Origin: Cochliopodium minus
Taxonomy: Eukaryota; Discosea; Himatismenida; Cochliopodiidae
Direction of reading: 5' to 3'
DNA: 44,218 nt
Assembly (NCBI GenBank): GCA_024220525.1
Contig: JAMYWO010000026.1
Span: 184,663 to 228,880 of the forward strand
Shown here: positions 33,517 through 43,810 of the stretch, piece after piece
Layout: the number at the start of each line of letters is the position of its first letter
Numbering within the stretch: position 1 is the stretch's first letter
The notes under the pieces: generated by a model
What the model saw: the letters and a program-made list of their open reading frames with translations, nothing else
What the model was told of the DNA's origin: nothing
Databases searched by the model: none
Made by a program: the position numbers and the translations under genes

Positions 33517-34656
33517 ATGTCCAACACAAGAGAATTGGAAAAAACATTTTTTGGATATATCAAAAACAATCAGCTGAAATTATTGGAAAGCTTCAATGAA
33601 GAGAATATTAAAAAAATTAACGTAAATAAAAAAGGTGAATAAAAAATTAAAAAGAAACCATACCACAATATTTGTAAACAATTNNNNNNNNNNNNNNNNN
33701 NNNNNNNNNNNNNNNNNNNNNNNNNNNNNNNNNNNNNNNNNNNNNNNNNNNNNNNNNNNNNNNNNNNNNNNNNNNNNNNNNNNTTTTTCTAAATTTTTTA
33801 ATTTCAATAATAGATGAAGATGGAAGAACTGGATTTCATGTGGCAAGCTCTTTAGGACATCTCGAAATATGCAAAGAGTTATTCAAACACAAAGCAGACA
33901 TAAACACTAAAGACGAAGAAGGATGGTCTCCATTGGCATCATCAACCTCTGCAGGTAAACTAGATATCGTCAAGTTTCTAGTTGCACAGGAAGATATAGA
34001 AGTAGATATCCAGAATAATAGTAAAGCTACTCCTTTCCTTTATGCTTGTTCAAAGGGTTTCTTGGAAATTGCCAAATTGTTATTTTCTAAAGGTGCTAAA
34101 GTGAATACTAAAGACAAATACGGGTAAGAATTTAATTTTAAAATAAGAATAAAAATTCTTTGGAAATGTATATACATTTTTCTTTTTAAATTCTTATAAA
34201 AAAATAAATATTTAATACAAAAATTGATTATTTAAGAACTTTTTTTTTTAAAATTTTTATAAAAATTAACTTTTATTTCTTTGATTATGTTTATTTTAAA
34301 AAACAAGAAATTAAATTTTATTTTTATTACAGAAACACATCTCTTCATAGAGCTTGTTCACAAGAAAAAGTGGATATTGTAAAGTTTCTCATCGAAAACA
34401 AGGCAAATCTAAACCTACAGGATTCAGAAGAAAAGACCCCATTACACAACGTTGCAATGAACGAAAACAAAGATCTTATTGAATTATTATTATCTAAGGG
34501 TGCTTCAAATGATATTTTGGATGAGGAGAAAAAAAAACCAAGTAAAAATGTTTTTTTTTTTGTTTTCAATTTATTTTTTAAAAAAAAATGTTGTTCAATT
34601 TTTATTTAGGTGACTATGTTTCAAGAGATTTTAAATCTTGGTTTGGAAATAAATAA
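33517..34656 (+). CDS. PSMD10: Gankyrin-like ankyrin-repeat proteasome chaperone
   Basis: Exons 33517-33634, 33814-34123, 34333-34541, 34610-34656; 227 aa, essentially the length of human gankyrin (226) and yeast Nas6. Ankyrin repeats run throughout: DEDGRTGFHVASSLGHLEIC, DEEGWSPLASSTSAGKLDIV (gankyrin: DDAGWSPLHIAASAGRDEIV), NSKATPFLYACSKGFLEIAK, GNTSLHRACSQEKVDIVKFL, SEEKTPLHNVAMNENKDLIE, then SKGASNDILDEEKKKPS matching the SQGAS...KEEKTP end of the family. It would bind the Rpt3 C-domain during 19S regulatory particle assembly. The 100-N assembly gap falls inside intron 1; exon 1 and exon 2 join in phase (AAAAAAG|AT) and align contiguously with the family, so no coding part seems missing. 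Assignment over other ankyrin proteins rests on length and the GWSPL/KTP landmarks. Confidence 0.82.
33684..33783. other. 100-N assembly gap
   Basis: Exactly 100 N, the conventional placeholder for a gap of unknown size. It sits in gankyrin intron 1. Confidence 0.95.
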
Positions 34657-34699
34657 ATTATTTAAATATTTAGTGTGAGTTCATTTTCTTTTTTTTTTC

Positions 34700-35714
34700 T
34701 TATTTGATGACTCGTGCCATCTTTGTATTGGGAAGCTTTTCAAGAAGTTCTTTGACATTAACTTTCAACTTTACATCTTTTTCTCCTCCTCCCAAGTAAA
34801 TTGTCTCCAAATTTGAAACGTTGTCCGTCAAAATAATTGGCATTTTCGTTTTCAGTCCTAATTTAAATAATAAATTCAACAGAATAATTTTTTTTTTAAT
34901 TTTTTTGAAAAACAATACCTATCGGACAAGTAGAGTTAACTTTCAAGAAAATTATAAAAAGATAAAAAAAAAAAAAAAAGAAAATAAAAAAACTTACAAG
35001 AAAATCCTAAATAAAAAGTAAGTTTTAACATAAAATAATATTTAGAAAAAATATTGTCTTTATTTTACCACTAATTTCTGAAGCGTTTTCTATGAATTTT
35101 AGACCAATCTCGCTTTGTGTCAATTTTGTAGTACTTTTGATGTATTTTTGTAGATTGTGCGACATAAATTCTGTGTTGTCTTTAAATTGTTTAGTTGATC
35201 ACTCTTTTTTTTCGTAAAAATAAAAGGAGATTTTGCTTACATTGGATTATTACACAATAATATTTGCTTGCATTTTCAACCACTTTATTTGTTGGGAATT
35301 TGTTATTTACAACCAATATTGATTTGCATAATTGATCTACAGTGCAATCCAAATAATTGGCTCTATAATCTTTACGGTAAAATATTATATAATTAATATC
35401 TTTATCCTGAGATCATAATCTTGATATACTTTACCTAGATCCTTATCGTAATAATAATTTCTTGTTCTCACAAATTCATAATTTTTTAACCCTTTCAAAA
35501 TTAAAGAATAATTTATTGAATTGTTTTGATAATGTTTTGGAATGTTACCCAATGTATCGCATTCTTGTTTCACTCTCATTACATTTCTGCTGTAATCCCA
35601 AGTATCTTTCAAAAGTTCTTGATCCAATTTATTATCTTCGATGTTATCAACCAATTTAAATAATCTTTCAAGATCTGCTAATATTTTGATTTGTCTTGTT
35701 TCGAGATCAGTCAT
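34700..35714 (-). CDS. YbaK/ProX-type aminoacyl-tRNA deacylase domain protein
   Basis: Exons on minus: 35714-35435, 35369-35241, 35179-35069, 35006-34998 (9 nt), 34939-34919 (21 nt), 34857-34700; 235 aa. An N-terminal helical segment (LETRQIKILADLERLFKLVD) precedes the YbaK fold: NYYYDKDLDYRANYLDCTVD, QLCKSILVVNNKFPTN, ASKYYCVIIQYNTEF, SGFSFNSTCPIGLKTKMP, IILTDNVSNLETIYLGGGEK and DVKLKVNVKELLEKL. The pattern LCKSI...YYxVxxQY...PIGxKT..PIIL...LGGGE.D.KL matches the eukaryotic YbaK-domain proteins known from plants and protists. These enzymes hydrolyse mischarged aminoacyl-tRNA in trans; the substrate here is unknown. Two micro-exons are needed to keep the domain intact, and both leave canonical GT..AG borders. 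Confidence 0.85.
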
Positions 35715-35909
35715 TTTTTTTTTATATATTAAACCCTTTTCATTTAGAAAGAATTTTTTTGATTAAAAAACATTTTATTGAGTTGTAAATGTTTCCTTTA
35801 ATCTTTTTTGAATAATTTAGACAATATATACAAAGGAATTAGAATATTTCTTTAATTTTTTTTTTGGATAAAAGATCCTTTTGAAAAATATAATAAAAAA
35901 AAAAAAAAT

Positions 35910-38393
35910 ATGGAGGAGATTGAAAATATCAAGATTATACTCACCAACATCTTTGACACTAAAGACGAAGAATTCTCCAAAAGTATGGAGGGAGTATATG
36001 ATAAGAATTGCATCCCAAAGCAGAGTTATTACCTTCTCTGGAAGAACATACGAGAATGGAAAAATATGAAAAAGAAGACACAAAAATTAAAATTGTTAGA
36101 TACGATTTATGGAAGATATTTAAAGAAGACAGGAGCATGTTATATTAATCTCACTGAACAAAGTATTCAACATTTTCTTCAACAAAAAAATAATCCTCAA
36201 TCGATGGAAAATAACACCACTGTATTCGATGAGATTGAAGATGAGATTGAAGGTGTATTGTTGCCTTGTATATGTGAATTCAGGGGTGAGAAATTGCTCG
36301 ATAAATCTCATTCCATCTACCTAGATCATCATAATGGAGAATTTTCATTGAAAAAGGCTCCATTTGAATCCATTATTGCATTTTTATTGATCACAGGTAC
36401 ATTATAAAGATAACTTTCAAAAATGATAGCTGATTATACTTTAAAATTTTTTTTTTAATTATATTCAACATATTCAAAGCTATACAACTAATATCTCATC
36501 ATTTCAAAATATAGATAATAATCAAGATTGGCCCAAATTTCTATGTTCATTTCGTATGGTTGAAGTACCCTCTCAATTATTGGATTGTTTGATAAAATAG
36601 TAAATAACTCTTTTACAAAAAATCCTTTGACCTATAATACAACCATATTTCTTTTTCACTGTCAATATCTAAATTGGCATTCGAAAAATATGATAGGGAT
36701 ATAAAATATAAATTTATTTTTTTAATCCCCTATATTCAAATAATCAATTTATATTCAAATCTATAACCAAGCAAATATCATCTTTCCAATTTCATCTTCA
36801 AATTATAATCTCACAATATTCAATTTTGATAGTTATAATGAACCAAATCAAGTATCACCAACAAATTGGGTCATCAATTTTGTAAAATTAAGGTAATTTG
36901 GAAAAAAAAATCAATTTTAATTTGTGTTTTCTCAAAAACTTTAATTAGAATAAAAAAATTCACCAAAATTTGGGTGAAGTTATGTTTCTATTGGGACTTC
37001 CAGAAGGACAAGCAACTTTTCGACAGACTGTTGATTTTTTTCAATTCTTTCGAAAACAAAGAACAATCTGAGCTTTTCGAAAAAGAATTAAACTTTCTAT
37101 CTCAGGTAAGAAAAAAAAAAAAACAAATAAAAAAAATAAGAAATAAAAATTATGGAAATAATTCAAAAATTGAATTTTTTGTAATATTTTTTATTTTGGG
37201 AAATATTTTAAAAACAAAATTTATATATTCTTCCACATTTTACATTTCTGAAATATTTGATATTTTTTATTTTATTTTTTTTAACTTTATTTTTTTAATT
37301 AATTTTTTATCATTTTTATTTTTTTTAATTTTGGGAAATATTTTAAAAATTAATTTATATTTTAAAAAAGAAAAAATTGGTGGATCCTGTACAAGAATTG
37401 ATCGTATCAGACACTTTTAATGAAAACAGCAAGGAGATGTCCCCGAAGGACAAAGACATATTCATCTTGATTAAACATGAAAAGAGCGTGGAAGCAGTGG
37501 CCATGCAACTCACTAAAGTGGAATCTCAAATTTTTTGCTCCATTCAACCTTCTGAGTTTTATGACAACAATTGGCAAGAAAACGAAGGTAAAAAACAAAT
37601 AATAAATTAATATCTAATATCTGATAAAATAGATTCTATTCATCCTTAAATATTCACTAAAAAAATTTAAAATTTTCAAAAAATACATATTGAATGAAAT
37701 GATTCTATTTATTTCTTTAGATATTTTTTAATTTTTTTCATTTTTATTTAAAATAAAAATCTTTTTTTTTACAACAATTTTTTTTATTTTTATTTTACTT
37801 CATGAATATTTCATATATTATTTCATAATTCTTTTTATTATAGTGATTTATTTTTTAATTATTATTCATTAACATTTTTCTTAATTTTTTTTAATTTCTT
37901 ATTCATTTTTTTATTGAAAAAACAGAAAAGGCAGTGAGTATTTGTAATATAATAAAAAGATTTGAACAAGTTGTGAAATGGGTAGCCACCATCATTTTCA
38001 TGGCGGAAGAAAACGACGTCACGAAAACGCGAGCCCTCTATTTTTTCATCGAAGTGATGTTATTTCTCTACCAAATTCACAATTACAACGGTGCTATGGC
38101 CATCATGGCTGCTCTTCATCGTGAAGATGTCAAAAAATTGGAATCTGATTGGGAGGTAACTAAAACAAACTTTTTATTTTTATTTTAATTATTTTTGAAT
38201 TTTTCATTTTTTATTTTTTATTTCTTTATTATTTTATTCTTTTATTCTTTTATTCTTTTAAATATTCTTTTGTTCTTTTTTTATTCATTATTTAAAATAT
38301 TTATTTTTTTATTTTATATTTTGATTTTTTAGTTTATTTTTATTTTATTATTTTTTAATCCTGTCCAGTTTTATATTTTGATTTTTTAGTTTA

Positions 38394-38424
<31 letters not shown>

Positions 38425-40916
38425 AAAAAACAGCAATTAAGCATAAAAACACAAGAAAAATTCATCAAAATGGAAGAAATTTTCAGTAAAAAATTTAATT
38501 ACAGAAGATACAGAGCGGAGATAGAGAGTGTTGTACCTGAAGAATCTCCTTGCATTCCCCATCTCGCCATTCATCTAAGAGACATTTTGTTTGTCAATGT
38601 CTCCAAAAGCAAAGTTGATGAAATGGTTAATTTGGAAAAATTATTAATGTGTGGTAAAAAAATTTAAAAAAACTTTATTTTAAAAAAATTAATAAAAAAA
38701 TAATATTATGAATAAATAAAATAAAATAAATAATATTCAAAAATAAATCATTTAAAAATGCAAATAAATTATGAATTATGAAAAAAAATAAAATAAAAAA
38801 AAATATTTTCAAAGAAAGATAGAAAAAAGTAAAATAAATAAATGTAGAAAAATGAATAAATAAAAGAAAAAAAATAAAAAATTAAAAAAAATAAAAAAAA
38901 AATTGATTAAAAATTCATAAAAAATGAAAAAATTAATTCTTTATTTATTTTTGAACAGGACAACAAATAAAATTCATATTGAGTTTCCAAACAACGAAAT
39001 ACACAATCCCATCAAACCCAGCGATATACACACTAGTGTATCACGCGAAATCGTTGCCCTCAGGGGATCTTCTGTTGCTCAGTTTGGAAGCAGCTGTGAG
39101 ACAGCCCAAATCTTCTCCCAAAAAAAATAAAAACACCAAATTGAGGTTGAAAAGAGATGATAGTACTGTTTATGATTATTCTGTTGCTTTCATTCAGACT
39201 GAGAAGAAATCTACTCTTAAAAATAAAGGTAAATTTATGAGAAATCAGGAAATAAATATTTAAATATTTTCTTTATTTTTAAAAAAAAATCTCAAAAATA
39301 AAAACGAAAAATATTTAATAATCAATAAAAAAGAAAACAACAAAAAATTGAAATATAAAATACAATCTAAAAAATAAAAAATAAAAAATAAAAATGAAAA
39401 ATAAAAAATAAAAATGAAAAATAAAAAATATGAATAAATAAATAAAATATAAAAATAAAAAAATAAAAATAAATAAATTAAAAATAAAATAAAAATAAAA
39501 ATATAAAAAATGAAAAAATATAAAAAAATAAAAATATAAATATAAAATATAAAATCTGAATATAAAAATAAAAATAAATTAATAAAAATTAATATAAAAT
39601 AAAATAAAATAATTTAAAAATAAATAAAAATAAGATATAAATATAAAATAAAAATAAAATAATTTAAAAATAAATAAAAATAAGATATTAATATAAAATA
39701 TAAATAAATAATTTAAAAATAAATAAAATTTGTTCTAGGTTTTGATGAAGGAAAAAAGAGCAAAAGAGAAAGGGCTCTTTCACTTCCTTCTTCACAGGGA
39801 GAAATAATGAAAGAAAAAGTTCTGGAAGAGAAAGAAAAACAAAGGAAAAGTCAAGAACCTTTCAGAGAATCCGCCATCAAAATTCATCCTTCAAGAAAAG
39901 GTAAAATTAAAAAATAAAATTTTTTTTTTAATTAATTTTATATTTTTTAAAATTATTTTTTTTAATTTTTTTATTTTATTTTTTATTTTTATTTTTATTT
40001 TGTTTTGATTAAAAGGAGATAAATCTCCTCCAAAAGTGGACCCGAGAAAAAGCATGGAGGGATATGAAATCGAAATTCCTGGTTTGAAAAAAGGTTCTCC
40101 TGAAACCAAACGTGGTAACTATTTTATTTTTTTATTTTATTTTATTTTATTTTTTTAATTTCATTATAATTTTATTTGAATTCTTTTTATAATTTTAATA
40201 CACAATTTTTATTTTAATTTTATTTTGCTTTAAAAGAAAAAGAAAGCCCTCCTAACCTCAAAGAAAAGGAAAAAAGCAAGGAAATAGTTAAAACAGTGAC
40301 AATCAACAAAATTTACCAAAAACCGAAACACAACATTTACAGCGGATCTCTAAGACTCAAACTGACACCAAACACCATCCAAGAACAAATAAAAACAAGC
40401 AATGAAGCTCCCATTCTAAATAGAAACTCGGAATATAACGGAAATAATACGGGGGTTGTTTCGAAAAGTCCTCCTAAGAGCCCCAACAGAACAAGTTCGA
40501 TTTTGAGTATGTTTTCTGGTGGTTCCAAGAAGTCTTCTAATAAAACTTCGATAAATTTTCAAAACACAAACAATATCAACAATGATAGTATCAATCTCGA
40601 TTCTTATGAGAGTCCCAACACTAACCCCAATAATAACACCAATTCTCCATCTGTTTCTCCTTTGAACCTCAGTAGATCTTCTAGCAACAACTTTTTATCT
40701 AGCAGTGGGAATCAGCAGGTCCCTTTGACTCCTAATCAGACCAAAATGAGCCCTTTTTTGAAAAGTTTGGTTCAGAGTATTCTTGATGAGAACATCCGTC
40801 CTTTGCAGATGAAGTTGGAGTCGGAGATAAAGAGGAGGGAGGTTTTGGAGGAGCAGGTCAAGCAGTTAAAGTTATTGCTCAAGATGAAAACTTTGAAAGA
40901 AAATGAGAAGAAATAA
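35910..40916 (+). CDS. RGS-RasGEF fusion protein
   Basis: Exons 35910-36396, 36515-36599, 36833-36892, 36949-37105, 37371-37587, 37926-38155, 38434-38653, 38959-39228, 39739-39900, 40016-40114, 40237-40916; 888 aa. Residues 1-135 look like an RGS domain (SYYLLWKNIREWKN, then LDTIYGRYLKKTGACYINLT, and FDEIEDEIEGVLLPCICEFR). About 163-263 is RasGEF_N (WPKFLCSFRMVEVPSQLLDC, WVINFVKLRIKKFTKIWVKL). About 285-540 is the CDC25-type RasGEF domain (VAMQLTKVESQIFCSIQPSE, IIKRFEQVVKWVATIIF, NYNGAMAIMAALHREDVKKL, CIPHLAIHLRDILFVN). The C-terminal third is Lys/Glu-rich, then Ser/Asn/Pro-rich with many Ser-Pro sites, ending in a coiled coil (about 840-888). It should activate a Ras-family GTPase, perhaps under G-alpha control. 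Introns 8 and 9 are A-rich, unlike the T-rich norm. Confidence 0.85.
39229..39738 (+). repeat. A-rich AT microsatellite filling RasGEF intron 9
   Basis: 510-nt intron almost wholly built from A2-6T units (AAAATAAAAATAAAT...) on the sense strand, with two copies of an ATAAAATAATTTAAAAATAAATAAAAATAAGATAT-type unit at about 39600-39690. The preceding intron 8 (38654-38958) is similar. No coding content. Confidence 0.75.
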
Positions 40917-41014
40917 ACAAAGCGAATTAGTCTTTTTAATTGTTTGTTTGTAGAAAAAAAAAAAAAACATTTTCCTGTTAGAATAATAAAATAAAAAAAT
41001 AAAAAAAGGTTGTT

Positions 41015-42859
41015 TTAATTTGTTTCTTGCACAAAATAATCAAAAAATATTGTATAAGAAGGAATATTTTTTAGAACAGGAACTGAATTTAACTTGTTAA
41101 TGATGAAAGAAGAAAGTTCTTTTTGAGATAAATTTTTGATTTTTTCATAAATAGAAAATATTGGTTGAGAAAGTTTCTTCTCTTGTTTAGAATAAGCTTC
41201 ATAGTCGTTCTGTTTTATGGAAGAATATGAATCCCATATGTTGGTAAGCATACTTGGAAAAAAGCTTTGAAGGAAATCGAAATGAAAAAGTTCCAAAAAA
41301 GATAAAAGATTGATTTTCCTATCCAAAACGGTGTTGTTCTGAGAAAAATGATTGAAATTAGAAACCCAAATAGTGGCAATCTTCTCAAAAGTGTTCTGGT
41401 CAACAATCTTCAAAAGAAACTGTTTGTCTGTCAAAAAAATACCCAACAAAACTCTAAAACGATAGAAAAAATGTTCTTCATGTAATAATTTCTTCTGAGC
41501 AAACTGCAAAATTTGTTTTATCAAAACAGTTAATAAATTTTTAACTACAGGCTCCAATGAATTTCTACAAGAAAGAAACAACGAAGAAATATTGTTACAG
41601 ATTTGTCTTATTAGCTTTTTGGATTTTTCTTCTTTGTTGAGGGTGTAGATGAGCATCTGGAAGATTTTGGAGAGAATTTCGTTTTGGTTGGTGAAGAAGG
41701 GAATATTCGAGAAAAGAATAAAGTATTCTTCGAATATTTTCAGAGAATTTATCAACAAACTCTCGTCGATTTCTTCTTGTTGAATCTAAAAAAAAATTTA
41801 AAAAATAATTCAAAAATAAAAATAATTTAAAAAAAAATAAAAAATCTTTTTACCAACATTAAATAATTCGACAACCAATTTTTCAAGAAATTAAAAAACT
41901 CAATTTTGTTGTTGATAAAATTGTTTTTCTCACTTGCAAAATTGATTTTGTAAAGAAGTTTTTTGAACAAAAGGAGGGAATCTTCGAATAGAGGATCATT
42001 TGATTTGGTTATTTGGAGGAAATTTAGAATGGAGACGGAGGAGGTCAGACTGGAATTGCTGTCCATTTTAGAGATTAGTTTTTTGAGGCATTTTATGATG
42101 TTTTGTTTCAAAAGAATTTCGTCTTTATGTTTTTGCCTTTGAATAAAACAAAAAAATTAAATAATTAAATGTATTAAATAATAAAAAAAATTATGATAAA
42201 AATTAAAATGATTAAAATGAAATAAATAAAAAATTAAAAATAATTATTTTAAAAATTATTTTAAAAAAATTTAAATATTTAAATGTATTAAAAAATATTA
42301 TATAATAAAAAAAATAATTATATAAAAAACTAAATAACAATCTGTATGAATATAAATTGAAAAAAATAATTAAATAAAAAACTAAATAACAATCTATGAA
42401 AATAAATTAAAAAAAAAAATTTTAAATAAAAAAAATAAAAAAATAATATAAAAAATGAAATAAAATTATTCCAACCACAAATAAGTGAGAGGATTCAAGA
42501 TCAAGCCCAAAAAAGGCAAGATATGATCCTTGGCCTCATTGATAATCAAATGAATGATGCCAATGATATGAGAATTGATAGGGGAAATGTTGGTGTCTTC
42601 CACAAGACAAAAAATGTTGACAAGGGTGGGTTGAATGAAATGTAAGAACAAAGTACGGTGATTCTCGATTTTTTTGAAGACTTGGTTGGGATCCGAGTTT
42701 TTTTCGTCGTAGTTAAGTTTGTTTTGGATCGCTTTTTGGAGGATCTTGTTTATTTCTGGGTTGTTGCATGTTTTGATCAGGTTTTTCATTTTGTATTGTT
42801 TTCCGTTCGTACAGTATGTGTCTATGAACAGTCTCAGAGCTATTGCAGCGTGCATTCTC
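41015..42859 (-). CDS. IPO11: Importin-11-like karyopherin, C-terminal half (5'-partial)
   Basis: Exons on minus: 42859-42476, 42136-41854, 41785-41015; about 479 aa to a TAA stop. Helical HEAT-type sequence: RMHAAIALRLFIDTY matches the importin-11 position VVRIETATTLKLTVDD. NHRTLFLHFIQPTLVNIFCL and GLILNPLTYLW match its LETMFTLLFQLL and CLVQYLPLLW, and FRVLLGIFLTDKQFLLK with IATIWVSNFNHFSQ match its late YLGVMGRVLL and MIEMWVDRMDNI. The frame into the first exon comes from an upstream exon (acceptor AAAAAG|GAGAATG, phase 2), so the start is missing; the upstream intron runs into the (T5A)n array and the N at 43012, beyond which lies WDR6. It most likely belongs to the gene at 1-2557. The donor at 42475 (GTTGGA) is chosen by alignment and is weaker than the rest. 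Confidence 0.78.
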
Positions 42860-42939
42860 CTTTTTTTTTAAAGTTTTTATTTTTATTTTTGAATTTTTTT
42901 GTTAATTGAATAATTTTATTTATTTTTTGATTTATTTTT

Positions 42940-43012
42940 TATTTTATTTTTATTTTTATTTTTATTTTTATTTTTATTTTTATTTTTATTTTTATTTTTA
43001 TTTTTATTTTTN
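42940..43012. repeat. (T5A)n microsatellite ending in a single N: probable assembly junction
   Basis: About twelve copies of ATTTTT ending at the ambiguous base 43012. A WDR6 exon stops at the array on one side and a headless karyopherin begins on the other. Confidence 0.88.
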
Positions 43013-43810
43013 TTATTGACCTGTCATCGCTGGTGGAACTAACATAACTTTCGTCGTTGAAAAAACTGATAGAAAACAAAACTCCTTTGTGTCCTTCCAA
43101 CATACATATTGTTGATTCATTATCCGAAAAAGGGCTCCACAAGATTGTGTTGTTAAATACTGTTCCACTTGCTACTATGAATGGAATCACTTTGTTTCCT
43201 ATCTTGAAATTGAAGAAAATCTTCATGCAATAAACAATACCTTGGGTTTTTAAAAAAAAGAAAGTTTAATGACTTCAAAAATAAAAAAAAAAAAGTTTTG
43301 TGTACATCTTGTTTCGCAATTAATCTTGCATATTTTCTTTTTTTTATCCAAATCCCATATTTCTATGTAGTTATGACAATATCCCAATACCACATAATTA
43401 TCTCCATCTTCTATCGCTCTTTCCCTCATCAATTCTTTTGGGAAGAATGTAGCATGGAAGATCCAATCATCGAATGACATATCTATAATCCTCTCATTCT
43501 TTTCTTCTATCACTATTTCATTTCCTATTCTTATTATCTGTTCTCTCACATTGATATTCTTCTTCCCAAACAACAATATCTTTGTAAATCCTTCTTGCAT
43601 TTCTATCTCCATCCCATGAATGTTCTCTCCCATTCTATTTATCTCTATCTCTCTCAATAACTTGTGCTCTTCATTCTCATATTTGATTTCATAGATGTAT
43701 AGGATAGTTCCTGATACAATATAAAGAATATTTTTGTGTATTGGATGGAATTTAAGATATCTAATAGGACTCATCAAATATACATTTGTGAATGATTTTA
43801 TTTCTTCCAT
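43013..43810 (-). CDS. WDR6: WDR6/Trm734-like WD-repeat protein, N-terminal part only
   Basis: Exons on minus: 43810-43306 and 43240 to about 43013; about 243 aa before the sequence runs into the (T5A)n array. WD-type segments: PIRYLKFHPIHKNILYIVSG, DNYVVLGYCHNYIEIWDL, then VASGTVFNNTILWSPF and LEGHKGVLFSISFF with SDDRSI. The GTVFN...W...L.GHKGVLFS...SDDRSI block is the hallmark of WDR6, the roughly 1000-aa partner of FTSJ1/Trm7 for 2'-O-methylation of the tRNA anticodon loop. At least 700 residues that should follow are absent. The second exon ends at or within a few bases of the N at 43012 (a possible donor AG|GTCAAT is atypical), consistent with a chimeric join. Confidence 0.85.

Noticed and set aside
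34700-35714. Two separate small genes (35385-35714 and 34700-35165)
   Set aside because: Joining through the exon at 35369-35241 and the two micro-exons restores a complete YbaK domain in one frame of 235 codons.
39229-39738. CRISPR-like or satellite array
   Set aside because: The units are simple A-rich microsatellites without regular spacers, inside a eukaryotic intron.
41015-43810. A WDR6-karyopherin fusion protein on the minus strand
   Set aside because: Both parts are truncated exactly at a microsatellite with an ambiguous base; an assembly join is the simpler explanation.
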